Origin: a virus
Reading direction: 5' to 3' (one strand)
Length of the DNA stretch: 28,870 bases
IMG/VR virus record: IMGVR_UViG_3300036985_004434
Location: 1 to 28,870 of that record
Under the pieces are notes generated by a model. It did not search any database and was not told the DNA's origin. It worked only from the letters and a program-made list of their open reading frames with translations. How positions within the stretch are numbered: the first letter of the stretch is position 1; every line of letters begins with the position of its first letter. A program made the position numbers and the translations under genes. This document shows positions 23,001 to 28,870 of the stretch, piece after piece.

Positions 23001-23717
23001 GTAAGAGATATTCCTGTCGCTAGAAATATGCTAAATGACAAAGTGAATATATGGGGAGAAAGGTCTATTGCAGACACAGATAAGTTTACATCTAAATCTG
23101 AAGATACAGACTTGACTGCAACACTGACAAGTAAAAAAATATTTTTAACAAGACCAAATATAAAGACAGCTAATATTATAGATATAGAAAGCGGTAAGTT
23201 TAGAGCAATGACTGATAATGAGTTCTTTGATTATGCTGAGGCAAGAGGTAAGTACCTAAAAGAAAACTTATTGTTAAGACTTGAAGATATTAAAGATATG
23301 TCAAAAGAAGATGCTCAAAAAGAAGTAAACTCTATTGTTTCAGATGCGTCAAAATTAGCTGAGGCTAAAATATCTTTACCAGAAGAGTCTTATAATAGTT
23401 TAAAAAGAGAAATGAAAGACGAGTCTCGTGAAAAGAAATTTGATTCAAAGGATAAAAAGCAAGAAAAAGATATCGAGGAAAGATTGGCTAAAGTAACTCC
23501 TGAGTATAAAAAAGAAATAGAAAATATTAAGAAAAATGACGTTAGTCAGATATCTAGGTTTGTTGTTTCTAAAATTAAGCAAAATGGAAATACGTTTAAA
23601 GAGATTGAAAAACTTGTAGCAGTCGAAAAGCTTACAGATGCATATGCCGATATTGTATTTAGTGAAGTAAATAAAATATTAAAACAACAAAGAGCAGCAG
23701 AACAAACAATAAAATAA
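20019..23717 (+). CDS. Second large polyvalent / internal virion protein, 1232 aa
   Basis: The N-terminus (MSCFVTYKGIKYSEAQFFAL) is a short module. It is followed by a long, charged, helical part (about 100-480) with coiled-coil character. Around residue 506 a conserved-looking block (WYANVLSGYNTQEVNFGANV) resembles a large-polyvalent-protein-associated domain. A Gly/Ala hydrophobic segment at about 808-828 (TVGLAASVAVLMLTI) looks like a membrane helix and is followed by an Asp-rich patch (DDDDE). The C-terminus is again Lys/Glu-rich. Together with the 2804-aa gene it likely forms the ejected core. In some phages these are one gene; here ferritin-like and HNH genes lie between. The domain label is an inference. 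Confidence 0.72.
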   Translation: MSCFVTYKGIKYSEAQFFALLSSGLYDKLIAEGKFVPKIKLTTTSTAPAPTGGKMKERSLTKQFLKDNPSLQMSEGAINYEEISNKSTVEEVMNLMDELGLDASVYAVNDWKNGMNLRVRFTMAQIAIKKLSAEGRLDEANDLREKLVVAATEAGQGIQAFAMFPALTPEGELRKMLKMINNINKKKEKADDKLTKIKEKFKEANEDAINEAVENLGGKPSEKRKKAARTYADYGTKNKVITKAKYEEMKKALASKSFAVAIPVQLIPIGVYHLEAGSRKFKEFSEALIEDFGDKVKPYLADLYRKAAKELNIPASEIDSEATILQENKDRRAREAKKSVKGGLKDLNTSISKIAIEHYTVVDSAKRTLVEKIMEGTELTENEAKEYAKAIEEEFERIVTEKKKKILDTVFNPKERKKPELKNLESELLKLTNLGAFKEQDLVEAYADKMGWAKLNQEEITEIERLASIVEESPEGIKRAQAVEDLLGYESKIKGIPLMDVITSIWYANVLSGYNTQEVNFGANVVQLLFSYGETAIKNPKTGLFMARGIINGVNRGILEAGSSLKTGYNPIRGRVEIPSTLELVTFKGGKYNPANYLKYVRRLMVASDVIMFEAQKEMRAYQWARMLAAKENKLDPSVKIKQRALDILHANDSTIPDAKVKAAEEAQAEIDAVNAENISSSEKAKKIRNIKTNEKRRAFELVQNSRSPEIIDESNAYAAWNTFNHPASGLLGFFAELINKGIGKNSATKLGRFVVPFTNVIANLANMGINYTPWGYLRAARQGSVSGLPKKDWDSMSKMQQDQHRVELVTKATVGLAASVAVLMLTIKGDDDDEPLLEITANGTGQYKKNEMLKNEGWQPYSFRVYNKKTKKYGDWISYQFTPLLVMLSFIGNLKDYEKYRKGDSEDTIISKMSFGAISASRTFLDGTFLTSVNSFLKALTETENVGEEFIKSLFKTAKGFVLPSLYTQSARDIQRAFDVPEKEVGTSLVAELVRDIPVARNMLNDKVNIWGERSIADTDKFTSKSEDTDLTATLTSKKIFLTRPNIKTANIIDIESGKFRAMTDNEFFDYAEARGKYLKENLLLRLEDIKDMSKEDAQKEVNSIVSDASKLAEAKISLPEESYNSLKREMKDESREKKFDSKDKKQEKDIEERLAKVTPEYKKEIENIKKNDVSQISRFVVSKIKQNGNTFKEIEKLVAVEKLTDAYADIVFSEVNKILKQQRAAEQTIK

Positions 23718-23724
23718 AATAACC

Positions 23725-23732
23725 TATATTTG
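23725..23732 (+). promoter_or_regulatory. -7 box TATATTTG of structural operon
   Basis: TATATTTG followed by CACT and then the ATG at 23737, only 4 nt after the box: a leaderless or near-leaderless start. The same TATATTTGCACT string is used at 7412-7423. No good TTTG is seen at -33. Confidence 0.65.
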
Positions 23733-23736
23733 CACT

Positions 23737-24648
23737 ATGAGCCTTTTCCCAACAAACAACTTAGAAATTGTAGACCCTTTCGGTGAGATAATTAACTTTA
23801 CAGATACTACAGGTGGTTACGCCACAAACAATACTGGTGGATACGGAAGCCCTAACCTTACCTATGCACAAGTTGGCGGAATAAATTTACTAATAGGAAA
23901 CTATGTAAACATAACTCCCTCAGCACTAGGCGTTGGAGCTGCCTTAGTTCGTTACACTCAATACATTAAGACGAGTGGAGCTTCACAAACCTACGATGGC
24001 AAGATAGTAACAGTAGGTAATTACTTTGTTCCTCATGTAACAGGACTAGTAGTAGTTGCTGGCGATACATTTGAAACAACAGGATATTACAATCCGCTAA
24101 TAACTCCATCAAGATGGTTGCCAACAGCTTTAGGAACTCCCTTGTACTTAAGTACGCAAGACTTAGGTTATACCACACTTGGCGTTATTCCTGATAGCAT
24201 CTTAACCTTACAGTACGAAGTATACGGAGTTGTAAATACTACAGCTTTCACAACAACTTTAGGTACTAAGTACTTAGTTACTGGAACTGGAACTGTTGTA
24301 TACTTAGGAAGCACCTATAAACAAGGAGAAGTATTTACAGCTTCAGGAGCATCAACAGTAAGTGTAGGAACTGGAACTTTTGGAGTTGCACCTTATAATA
24401 GCGGAGCAGTAAGTAACTTTCAAACTATCTATAACTTAGAAACTAGTTTAGTATCCCTACAAACCTCAAACATCTTAAATCCTAAAAGTCAAGGCAGGGA
24501 ATACAACTATCAGATAGCCACCATCTTTACAAATATCTACACTATGCAGAATGCTGCCAATATTGGTTTAGTAAGTTTAGGTCAGGCATATAATAATATT
24601 GTAAGCTTACAGGAAGAAGTTGATAATTTAGCTAATAATATATATTAA
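23737..24648 (+). CDS. Virion structural protein, 303 aa
   Basis: Rich in Thr, Gly, Tyr, Val and Asn, with beta-strand patterning and very few charged residues, as usual for phage decoration or tail proteins. A module around residues 183-220 (KYLVTGTGTVVYLGSTYKQG, then EVFTASGASTVSVG) recurs in the 283-aa protein at 26266-27117, so the two share a domain. The C-terminal 60 residues are helical, with hydrophobic heptads (AANIGLVSLGQAYNNIVSLQEEV), suggesting oligomerisation. The stop overlaps the next ATG by one base. The exact virion position is unknown. Confidence 0.7.
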   Translation: MSLFPTNNLEIVDPFGEIINFTDTTGGYATNNTGGYGSPNLTYAQVGGINLLIGNYVNITPSALGVGAALVRYTQYIKTSGASQTYDGKIVTVGNYFVPHVTGLVVVAGDTFETTGYYNPLITPSRWLPTALGTPLYLSTQDLGYTTLGVIPDSILTLQYEVYGVVNTTAFTTTLGTKYLVTGTGTVVYLGSTYKQGEVFTASGASTVSVGTGTFGVAPYNSGAVSNFQTIYNLETSLVSLQTSNILNPKSQGREYNYQIATIFTNIYTMQNAANIGLVSLGQAYNNIVSLQEEVDNLANNIY

Positions 24649-24902
24649 TGGACTACAATCAAATAATATATCAATTAAGACTGGAGCAAGTTCGTTGTAC
24701 GCAATTAGGATTACCATTTGACGTTAGTGATGACACTATTATTTATTTGAGCAATCTTATTCACAGCTATAATTTTGTTGGAATAACTGATAGTCAAAGA
24801 ATAATAATAAGGAATGAGATTAACGGTATAATCCAAGACGTTAACTATTATACGTCTTTTACTCAAGGGTTATTTAACGGCTACTATAATTCACAAGTTT
24901 AA
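24648..24902 (+). CDS. Hypothetical protein, 84 aa, structural operon
   Basis: A short mixed protein with Tyr, Ile, Asn and Gln, coupled to the preceding structural gene (TAATG). It contains likely helices (QIIYQLRLEQVRCTQLG; DSQRIIIRNEINGIIQDV). No family is recognised. Its position in the structural gene cluster suggests a virion assembly or connector role. The palindrome at 24904-24920 follows right after its stop codon. Confidence 0.65.
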   Translation: MDYNQIIYQLRLEQVRCTQLGLPFDVSDDTIIYLSNLIHSYNFVGITDSQRIIIRNEINGIIQDVNYYTSFTQGLFNGYYNSQV

Positions 24903-24903
24903 A

Positions 24904-24920
24904 CTTTGTAAATTACAAAG
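24904..24920. repeat. Perfect palindrome over the -33 box
   Basis: CTTTGTAA, a central A, and TTACAAAG form a perfect 8-bp inverted repeat. It covers the TTTG of the promoter at 24905-24936 and begins 2 nt after a stop codon. It may be an operator for a dimeric regulator. It has no T-run, so it is unlikely to be a terminator. Confidence 0.6.
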
Positions 24921-24936
24921 GAAAAGACTAATTTTG
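24905..24936 (+). promoter_or_regulatory. Promoter of tail-fibre gene (TTTG-N20-TAATTTTG)
   Basis: TTTG at 24905-24908, a 20-nt spacer and TAATTTTG at 24929-24936, then about 25 nt to the ATG at 24962. It is one of the best consensus promoters of the window and overlaps the palindrome, so it may be regulated. Confidence 0.75.
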
Positions 24937-24961
24937 CAATAGAAAATAATAATAATAATAA

Positions 24962-26263
24962 ATGTCAATACAGTTATCAAGAGCCAACACAGGAACGCCA
25001 TTAACCACAGCAGATTACAATAGCGATAATCTGATAGTGGAGACTGCTGTTAATTCATTACTAGGCACATCTAGCAGTGGAGGTACTGTAACAAACTTTA
25101 CAGAAGTAGATACAGACGTTGCTGAATTATTTAGTGCAAGCGTGTCTAATCCGACTACAACACCAGAAATAACATTCTCAAGAATAAGCAAGGCAGCTAA
25201 TCTTGTATATGCTTCTCCAGACGGAGCTTCAGGTAAACCTACAATGAGAGCCTTGGTGTCGACAGACTTACCAGTAGTTCCTTTTACAAAAGGAGGTACA
25301 GGGCTATCTGCTATAAATGCAAATAGAATCATTAGAACAAATAACGCAGGTTCAGCAATAATAGAGGGAGCTATAACAGCAGGTTCATCAAAAATTAGTA
25401 TTAATCCTACTAACCCAAATTTTGAATTAGATGTAGTTCCAGCAAACATAGAAATAGATACCTTGGCAGCAACTACTCCTTTGTCTTTTGCTAAGGGAGG
25501 AACTAATGCGGCAACAAGACAATTAGCAATAAACGCTCTTACAGATACAAATGTTACCGTAAATATAGGAAAAGCTTTAATAGTAGATGGTTCTAATAAT
25601 GCAACTTGGACAACATTTGCGGCAGGAGTTTCAAGTGTAAATGCTTTAACTGGTGCTGTTTCTCTTATTACTGCCTTAATTCCTGAAAGTGGTAATTTAT
25701 ATTATACAGATGTAAGAGTTGCTGCTAATAGTGCAGTAGTTGCAAACACAGCAAAGGTTACTAACGCTACTCACACAGGTGATGTTTTAGGAAGTGGAGC
25801 TTTAACAATAGCTGCGAACGCAGTTACTTACGCTAAAATGCAAGTAGTGAGTGCTGCTAAGAAAATATTAGGAAGAATTACCGCAGGTGCAGGTAGCGTA
25901 GAAGAAATAACTATTAGCGGTAACTTAGCAATGACTTCTACTGACTTAATTGTTAGAACTTCTAAAATAAAAACTATTACAGCTAATTATAGTGTACCTA
26001 TCACAGAAGGAACTATTTTAGTAAATGGAACAAGTTTAACAATAACATTACCTGATACTTCTACAGTAGCAAATGGTGATGAGTTTATAATTAAAAATAT
26101 AGCAGGTGCTACAACAAATTCTTTGGTAGTTTTTAACGCAGGTATTGAAGAAATAGATGGTTCGGCTACCTATACTGGTTTAAACTTAGCCTACAACTGT
26201 GTTACCGTTAAATACGGTGGCTCAAACAGATGGTATATAATGAGTAAAATAACAACTGGATAA
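24962..26263 (+). CDS. Tail-fibre-like protein, 433 aa
   Basis: Low-charge, Thr/Ser/Ala/Asn-rich and strand-forming. It carries features seen in many phage fibres: two copies of a FxKGGTG-type motif (VPFTKGGTGLSAI around 109-121 and LSFAKGGTNAATRQ around 174-187), a VNALTGAVSL motif near 225-234 and LYYTDVRVAAN soon after. The C-terminal part (about 340-433) resembles a fibre tip: TITANYSVPITEGTILVNG, then DEFIIKNIAGATTNSLVV. It probably forms a trimeric fibre that contacts the host surface. The gene starts after its own promoter. The specific receptor is not deducible. Confidence 0.8.
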   Translation: MSIQLSRANTGTPLTTADYNSDNLIVETAVNSLLGTSSSGGTVTNFTEVDTDVAELFSASVSNPTTTPEITFSRISKAANLVYASPDGASGKPTMRALVSTDLPVVPFTKGGTGLSAINANRIIRTNNAGSAIIEGAITAGSSKISINPTNPNFELDVVPANIEIDTLAATTPLSFAKGGTNAATRQLAINALTDTNVTVNIGKALIVDGSNNATWTTFAAGVSSVNALTGAVSLITALIPESGNLYYTDVRVAANSAVVANTAKVTNATHTGDVLGSGALTIAANAVTYAKMQVVSAAKKILGRITAGAGSVEEITISGNLAMTSTDLIVRTSKIKTITANYSVPITEGTILVNGTSLTITLPDTSTVANGDEFIIKNIAGATTNSLVVFNAGIEEIDGSATYTGLNLAYNCVTVKYGGSNRWYIMSKITTG

Positions 26264-26265
26264 TC

Positions 26266-27117
26266 ATGGCAACAGATATAATCATCTCAACAGACAACAG
26301 TACAAATACCACCTTAGGTATATACGATAGTACTGACTACACTGGACTAGGAATTAGTATTTCTGATGTGAAGGCAGTTAGATTTTTATTCTCTACCTAT
26401 AATAGTGTATTAAACTCTGGAACAGTAGGAGCTTTAATAGCTAATAATGAATATATTGTAATAACAGGTTCTTTTACTATGAATGGTATTCTTTACTCTT
26501 CAGGAGACGTATTTGTAGCATACGCAGCTTTTACCTTACCAACAACAGCAGGATTATTAGTTAGCTCTACTGGTTACTACAGCACATACAATACACTAAT
26601 ACCAAGCACAATAACTAATTATAATTTTTACCCTTCTGATTTAAACGAGAACTCTACAACATTTGCAGACTCGGCAAGAACAGTTAATTACGAAATCTAT
26701 ACAACAGAAAGTGCAGCAGGAACAATAGCAGCAGGTACTTATATTGTAAAAGGAACTCCAAATGCTTTTATTTTAATAGGAGCAGAAAAACACTATGTAG
26801 GTCAAGTATTTACAAAATCAGGTTCTTTTACATTCTCAGGAACACCGACAGTTGTTAGAAGTTTTGATGAAAATTCTTTTGACTTCTGGACTAATGCAGC
26901 ATCAAGTGTTATATACCAAAGCTATGTAAATAGTTTATCTAATAGCACACTAAACGCAAGCGAAGATTTCAAGGATAACTTTATAAGAACCAATACTTTA
27001 TACTCTTTGCCTTATGTGCAGAGTGCTACTAGCATTGCATATGACTTTAGCGCAGTACAAGCATCACTTGATATTATTGTCAACTACTTAGGAACTAAAA
27101 ACAAAAACTTAAAATAA
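26266..27117 (+). CDS. Virion structural protein, 283 aa, paralogue module
   Basis: Thr/Ser/Tyr/Asn-rich and beta-patterned, like the 303-aa protein. The segment GTYIVKGTPNAFILIGAEKH, followed by YVGQVFTKSGSFTFSGT (about 162-198), parallels the module in that protein. The C-terminal part, with helices (YVNSLSNSTLNASEDFKDNF), may oligomerise. It starts 2 nt after the fibre gene, so both are co-expressed. It is likely a fibre-associated or decoration protein. Confidence 0.7.
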   Translation: MATDIIISTDNSTNTTLGIYDSTDYTGLGISISDVKAVRFLFSTYNSVLNSGTVGALIANNEYIVITGSFTMNGILYSSGDVFVAYAAFTLPTTAGLLVSSTGYYSTYNTLIPSTITNYNFYPSDLNENSTTFADSARTVNYEIYTTESAAGTIAAGTYIVKGTPNAFILIGAEKHYVGQVFTKSGSFTFSGTPTVVRSFDENSFDFWTNAASSVIYQSYVNSLSNSTLNASEDFKDNFIRTNTLYSLPYVQSATSIAYDFSAVQASLDIIVNYLGTKNKNLK

Positions 27118-27129
27118 ATAAATAAAAAG

Positions 27130-27366
27130 ATGTTAAGACCTAATTTCAATTCAATGTTCACAAGAACCTGTAAGAAGATATCTGACAAACAGATTTCTAA
27201 TATTGCGGACTTTAAGAAAGGAAGAACAACACTAATGGGCTCTCAGTTTGTTAATTACAATTCTTTTGTAACAACTCAAACTCAGGACAACTTAATGAAT
27301 GGAAATACAGACTATAACAGCATGAATATTAACTTAGACTACTTACTACAAAAATGGGATTACTAA
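27130..27366 (+). CDS. Hypothetical structural-cluster protein, 78 aa
   Basis: A small protein with Asn, Gln, Lys and Thr and no membrane segment. The N-terminal part is basic (FTRTCKKISDKQISNIADFKK) and the rest polar. It overlaps the start of the next gene by 13 nt in another frame. No family is recognised. Its position among fibre genes suggests a virion or assembly function. Confidence 0.6.
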   Translation: MLRPNFNSMFTRTCKKISDKQISNIADFKKGRTTLMGSQFVNYNSFVTTQTQDNLMNGNTDYNSMNINLDYLLQKWDY

Positions 27367-27818
27367 CATCGATACCTCAATCCGTAATGGATTCAATTGT
27401 AAGCTATATAGACAATAGAGCAAACTCTAATGTTGTAGCCTATACTCCAATATGGTCAGGAACAGGGCTTACTTATTCTTCTAATCCTGCAACTGGTTCT
27501 TATATTAAAATAGGAAGACTTGTACATTTTACTATAAATATAAACTGTGCTACTGTTACTAATTTTGGAACTGGACAGTATTCAGTAACTTTACCTTTTG
27601 CTCCATCTGTTCAATATGTATTTAGAGATGGACAGGTTTATGATGATTCTGCTGTTCAGCATTATAGAATACTTGGGGAAGGAATTCCTTCAACTACTAA
27701 TATGTTATTATGGTACGGAGGAACTACTAATGACTTAGCATTTAAATTTAATACACCTGTCAATCCACTTTCAGTTGCTGATGATTGGTATGTTTCAGGA
27801 ACTTATATTTGCGTATAA
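27354..27818 (+). CDS. Virion protein with fibre-type beta domain, 154 aa
   Basis: After a helical N-terminus (SIPQSVMDSIVSYIDNRA), residues 29-110 show a pattern common in phage virion proteins: YTPIWSGTGLTYSSNPATGS, IKIGRLVHFTI, TVTNFGTGQYSVTLPFAPS. This beta-rich domain is found in fibres and receptor-binding parts of many marine and Bacteroidota phages, though its role is not well defined. The last 40 residues form further strands (WYVSGTYICV). It is the final gene of the fibre cluster. Confidence 0.72.
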   Translation: MGLLTSIPQSVMDSIVSYIDNRANSNVVAYTPIWSGTGLTYSSNPATGSYIKIGRLVHFTININCATVTNFGTGQYSVTLPFAPSVQYVFRDGQVYDDSAVQHYRILGEGIPSTTNMLLWYGGTTNDLAFKFNTPVNPLSVADDWYVSGTYICV

Positions 27819-27878
27819 TAATAACCAACAAAAATCATTTTTAGCGTGAAGAACTGAAAATGAACATAATAAAAACAT

Positions 27879-28271
27879 ATGGCACTAACAGAAAAGGAAA
27901 GTAAAGAACTGTCCAAGTTATCTATGGACTTACAAATTAAAATAAAGGAGTGGAGTAAACTTTTTGATACAGTCAAAAAAAGTCATTCTTTTTCTACTTA
28001 TATGACAATATATAAGCAAAGAAAATCTTGGCAAGACGAAATAGATACTTGCCCTTTTACTGTTAGGGCAAAAGACGAAGGAGAAGATTCAAGAGCGCAA
28101 TCCGAAACGATAATGAAGATAATCAAGCTATTACCTGACTTAGATTCTGACTTAGAAAAGCTATACATAAAAATGACTACTGATGAGAAAACAGAAGTAG
28201 AGAGAGTTAAGGCAGGAGAAGCAGAAAACATTTTAGCTAAACACTTAGAAGCTAATGGCAAAAAAGCATAG
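27879..28271 (+). CDS. Possible small terminase subunit, 130 aa
   Basis: A highly charged, mostly helical protein (SKELSKLSMDLQIKIKEWSKLF; LLPDLDSDLEKLYIKMTTDEKTEVERVKAGE). It directly precedes the large terminase gene and overlaps its start by 17 nt. The place and helical charged character fit a small terminase subunit, but no helix-turn-helix is obvious, so the name is only contextual. A preceding gap of 60 nt (27819-27878) holds no clear promoter or terminator. Confidence 0.5.
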   Translation: MALTEKESKELSKLSMDLQIKIKEWSKLFDTVKKSHSFSTYMTIYKQRKSWQDEIDTCPFTVRAKDEGEDSRAQSETIMKIIKLLPDLDSDLEKLYIKMTTDEKTEVERVKAGEAENILAKHLEANGKKA

Positions 28272-28870
28272 TATAGAATTATTCGGAACAAGTGGAGAGC
28301 CTGATGACAACGGAAAAGTAAATAATTTATCCTACGAGTGTCCAGAACCATTTGAACCTGTATATAATAAAGACTTACCCAAGAAACAACAGAGGTGGGA
28401 AAGACCTAAAGACCCAAACTTTAGCCACATGACTGTTGAAGAGAAGCAAAACTATCAGTTAAAAGAGTTATTCAGATTAGAGAACGGTTATCATTTCTAT
28501 AACAACGGTGAGTTAGTTTATCTTACTGGTTCTCATTACGGATTCCTAAAACACTGGGACTTAGGCGGAGGTGTATACCCTAACTATAGATGGGCGCATG
28601 GTCAGATGGCTTTAATGCAAGACCTTTGTAAGAAGGACAAGAACTGCTACGGACTAGTTGCCTATACACAGAAGCGTTACGGTAAATCAGAAATGATTCC
28701 ATCACGAATGTTGTTTGATAGTTTACTAAGACCAAAGGCTAGTTACTTCCTACAGGCTACAAAAGATGATAAGGCTCAGGCTTTATTTCAAAGAACATTA
28801 AATGCATTTTTATCGCTAAGCAATTCACTCCCTTACATTTGTCAACATACATACAAGAACGATAGTATAT
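28255..28870 (+). CDS. Large terminase subunit (TerL), N-terminal part, cut by window end
   Basis: An ATG at 28255 opens a frame that remains open to 28870 (205 codons). The start overlaps the preceding gene by 17 nt. Residues about 85-120 (YHFYNNGELVYLTGSHYGFL, then KHWDLGGGVYPNYRWAHGQ) match the adenine-binding region typical of terminases of Bacteroidota phages. TQKRYGKSE (138-146) is a Walker A variant with G143-K144-S145. This is the packaging motor ATPase. The Walker B and nuclease parts are outside the window. The start is chosen for the tight junction and Lys-rich beginning (MAKKHS). Confidence 0.8.
   Translation, partial: MAKKHSIELFGTSGEPDDNGKVNNLSYECPEPFEPVYNKDLPKKQQRWERPKDPNFSHMTVEEKQNYQLKELFRLENGYHFYNNGELVYLTGSHYGFLKHWDLGGGVYPNYRWAHGQMALMQDLCKKDKNCYGLVAYTQKRYGKSEMIPSRMLFDSLLRPKASYFLQATKDDKAQALFQRTLNAFLSLSNSLPYICQHTYKNDSI

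Noticed and set aside
1-28870. Stop-codon recoding (TAG or TGA read as an amino acid), as in some crAss-like phages
   Set aside because: All large genes, including 2804 and 1232 codons, are intact with the standard code, genes end with ordinary stops including TGA and TAG, and no suppressor tRNA is seen (the tRNA anticodon is TTG).

Overview
The window is part of the genome of a double-stranded DNA tailed phage (or a prophage segment) of a Bacteroidota host, most likely Flavobacterium-like. The DNA is strongly AT-rich and arginine is mostly AGA. Most genes lack a Shine-Dalgarno sequence. Nearly every intergenic gap holds the Bacteroidota promoter signature, a -7 box TAnnTTTG often preceded by a -33 TTTG-like box 18-20 nt upstream. 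Phage hallmarks are a large terminase subunit, giant polyvalent virion/ejection proteins, tail-fibre-type proteins, a DUF6291/phage-C-terminal-domain replisome organiser next to a DnaB-like ATPase, a DUF3310 protein, a tRNA gene and HNH endonucleases.

Layout. (1) 1-4066 is read leftward from a strong promoter at 4036-4066: small unknown proteins, DUF3310 (T7 gp1.7-like), a calcineurin-type phosphoesterase, a degenerate tRNA-Leu-like element, tRNA-Gln(TTG), more small genes, a HExxH protein, then a structured RNA with a terminator and the beginning of an HNH-type gene that leaves the window. (2) 4157-7394 is read rightward from a divergent promoter: a 47-residue DNA-binding-like protein, the replisome organiser, the helicase-like ATPase and four unknown genes. 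(3) 7390-7520 holds a small stand-alone RNA with its own promoter and terminator, then the promoter of the virion operon. (4) 7542-23717 encodes three successive internal-virion/ejection-type proteins (265, 445 and 2804 aa) and a fourth of 1232 aa. The last two are separated by a ferritin-like gene, a tRNA-like element, a kissing-loop RNA and an HNH endonuclease. (5) 23737-27818 encodes fibre/decoration-type structural proteins. (6) 27879-28870 holds a possible small terminase subunit and the start of the large terminase.

The most unusual content is non-coding. Two intergenic transcripts (18754-18870 plus, 233-127 minus) share one architecture: promoter, hairpin, intrinsic terminator, with the first hairpin loop exactly complementary to the terminator loop (7 of 7 and 8 nt). 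Both lie upstream of HNH-type genes. A third small RNA (about 7425-7498) carries the motif ATGTGATTAA twice, and this is complementary to the start-codon region of a leftward gene at 1770. Two tRNA-like cloverleaves lack a usable anticodon loop; in one the loop is replaced by a GAAA tetraloop. A 70-codon reading frame with its own Shine-Dalgarno lies out of frame inside the 2804-aa gene.

All folds and family assignments were made by reading the sequence; no database or folding program was run.
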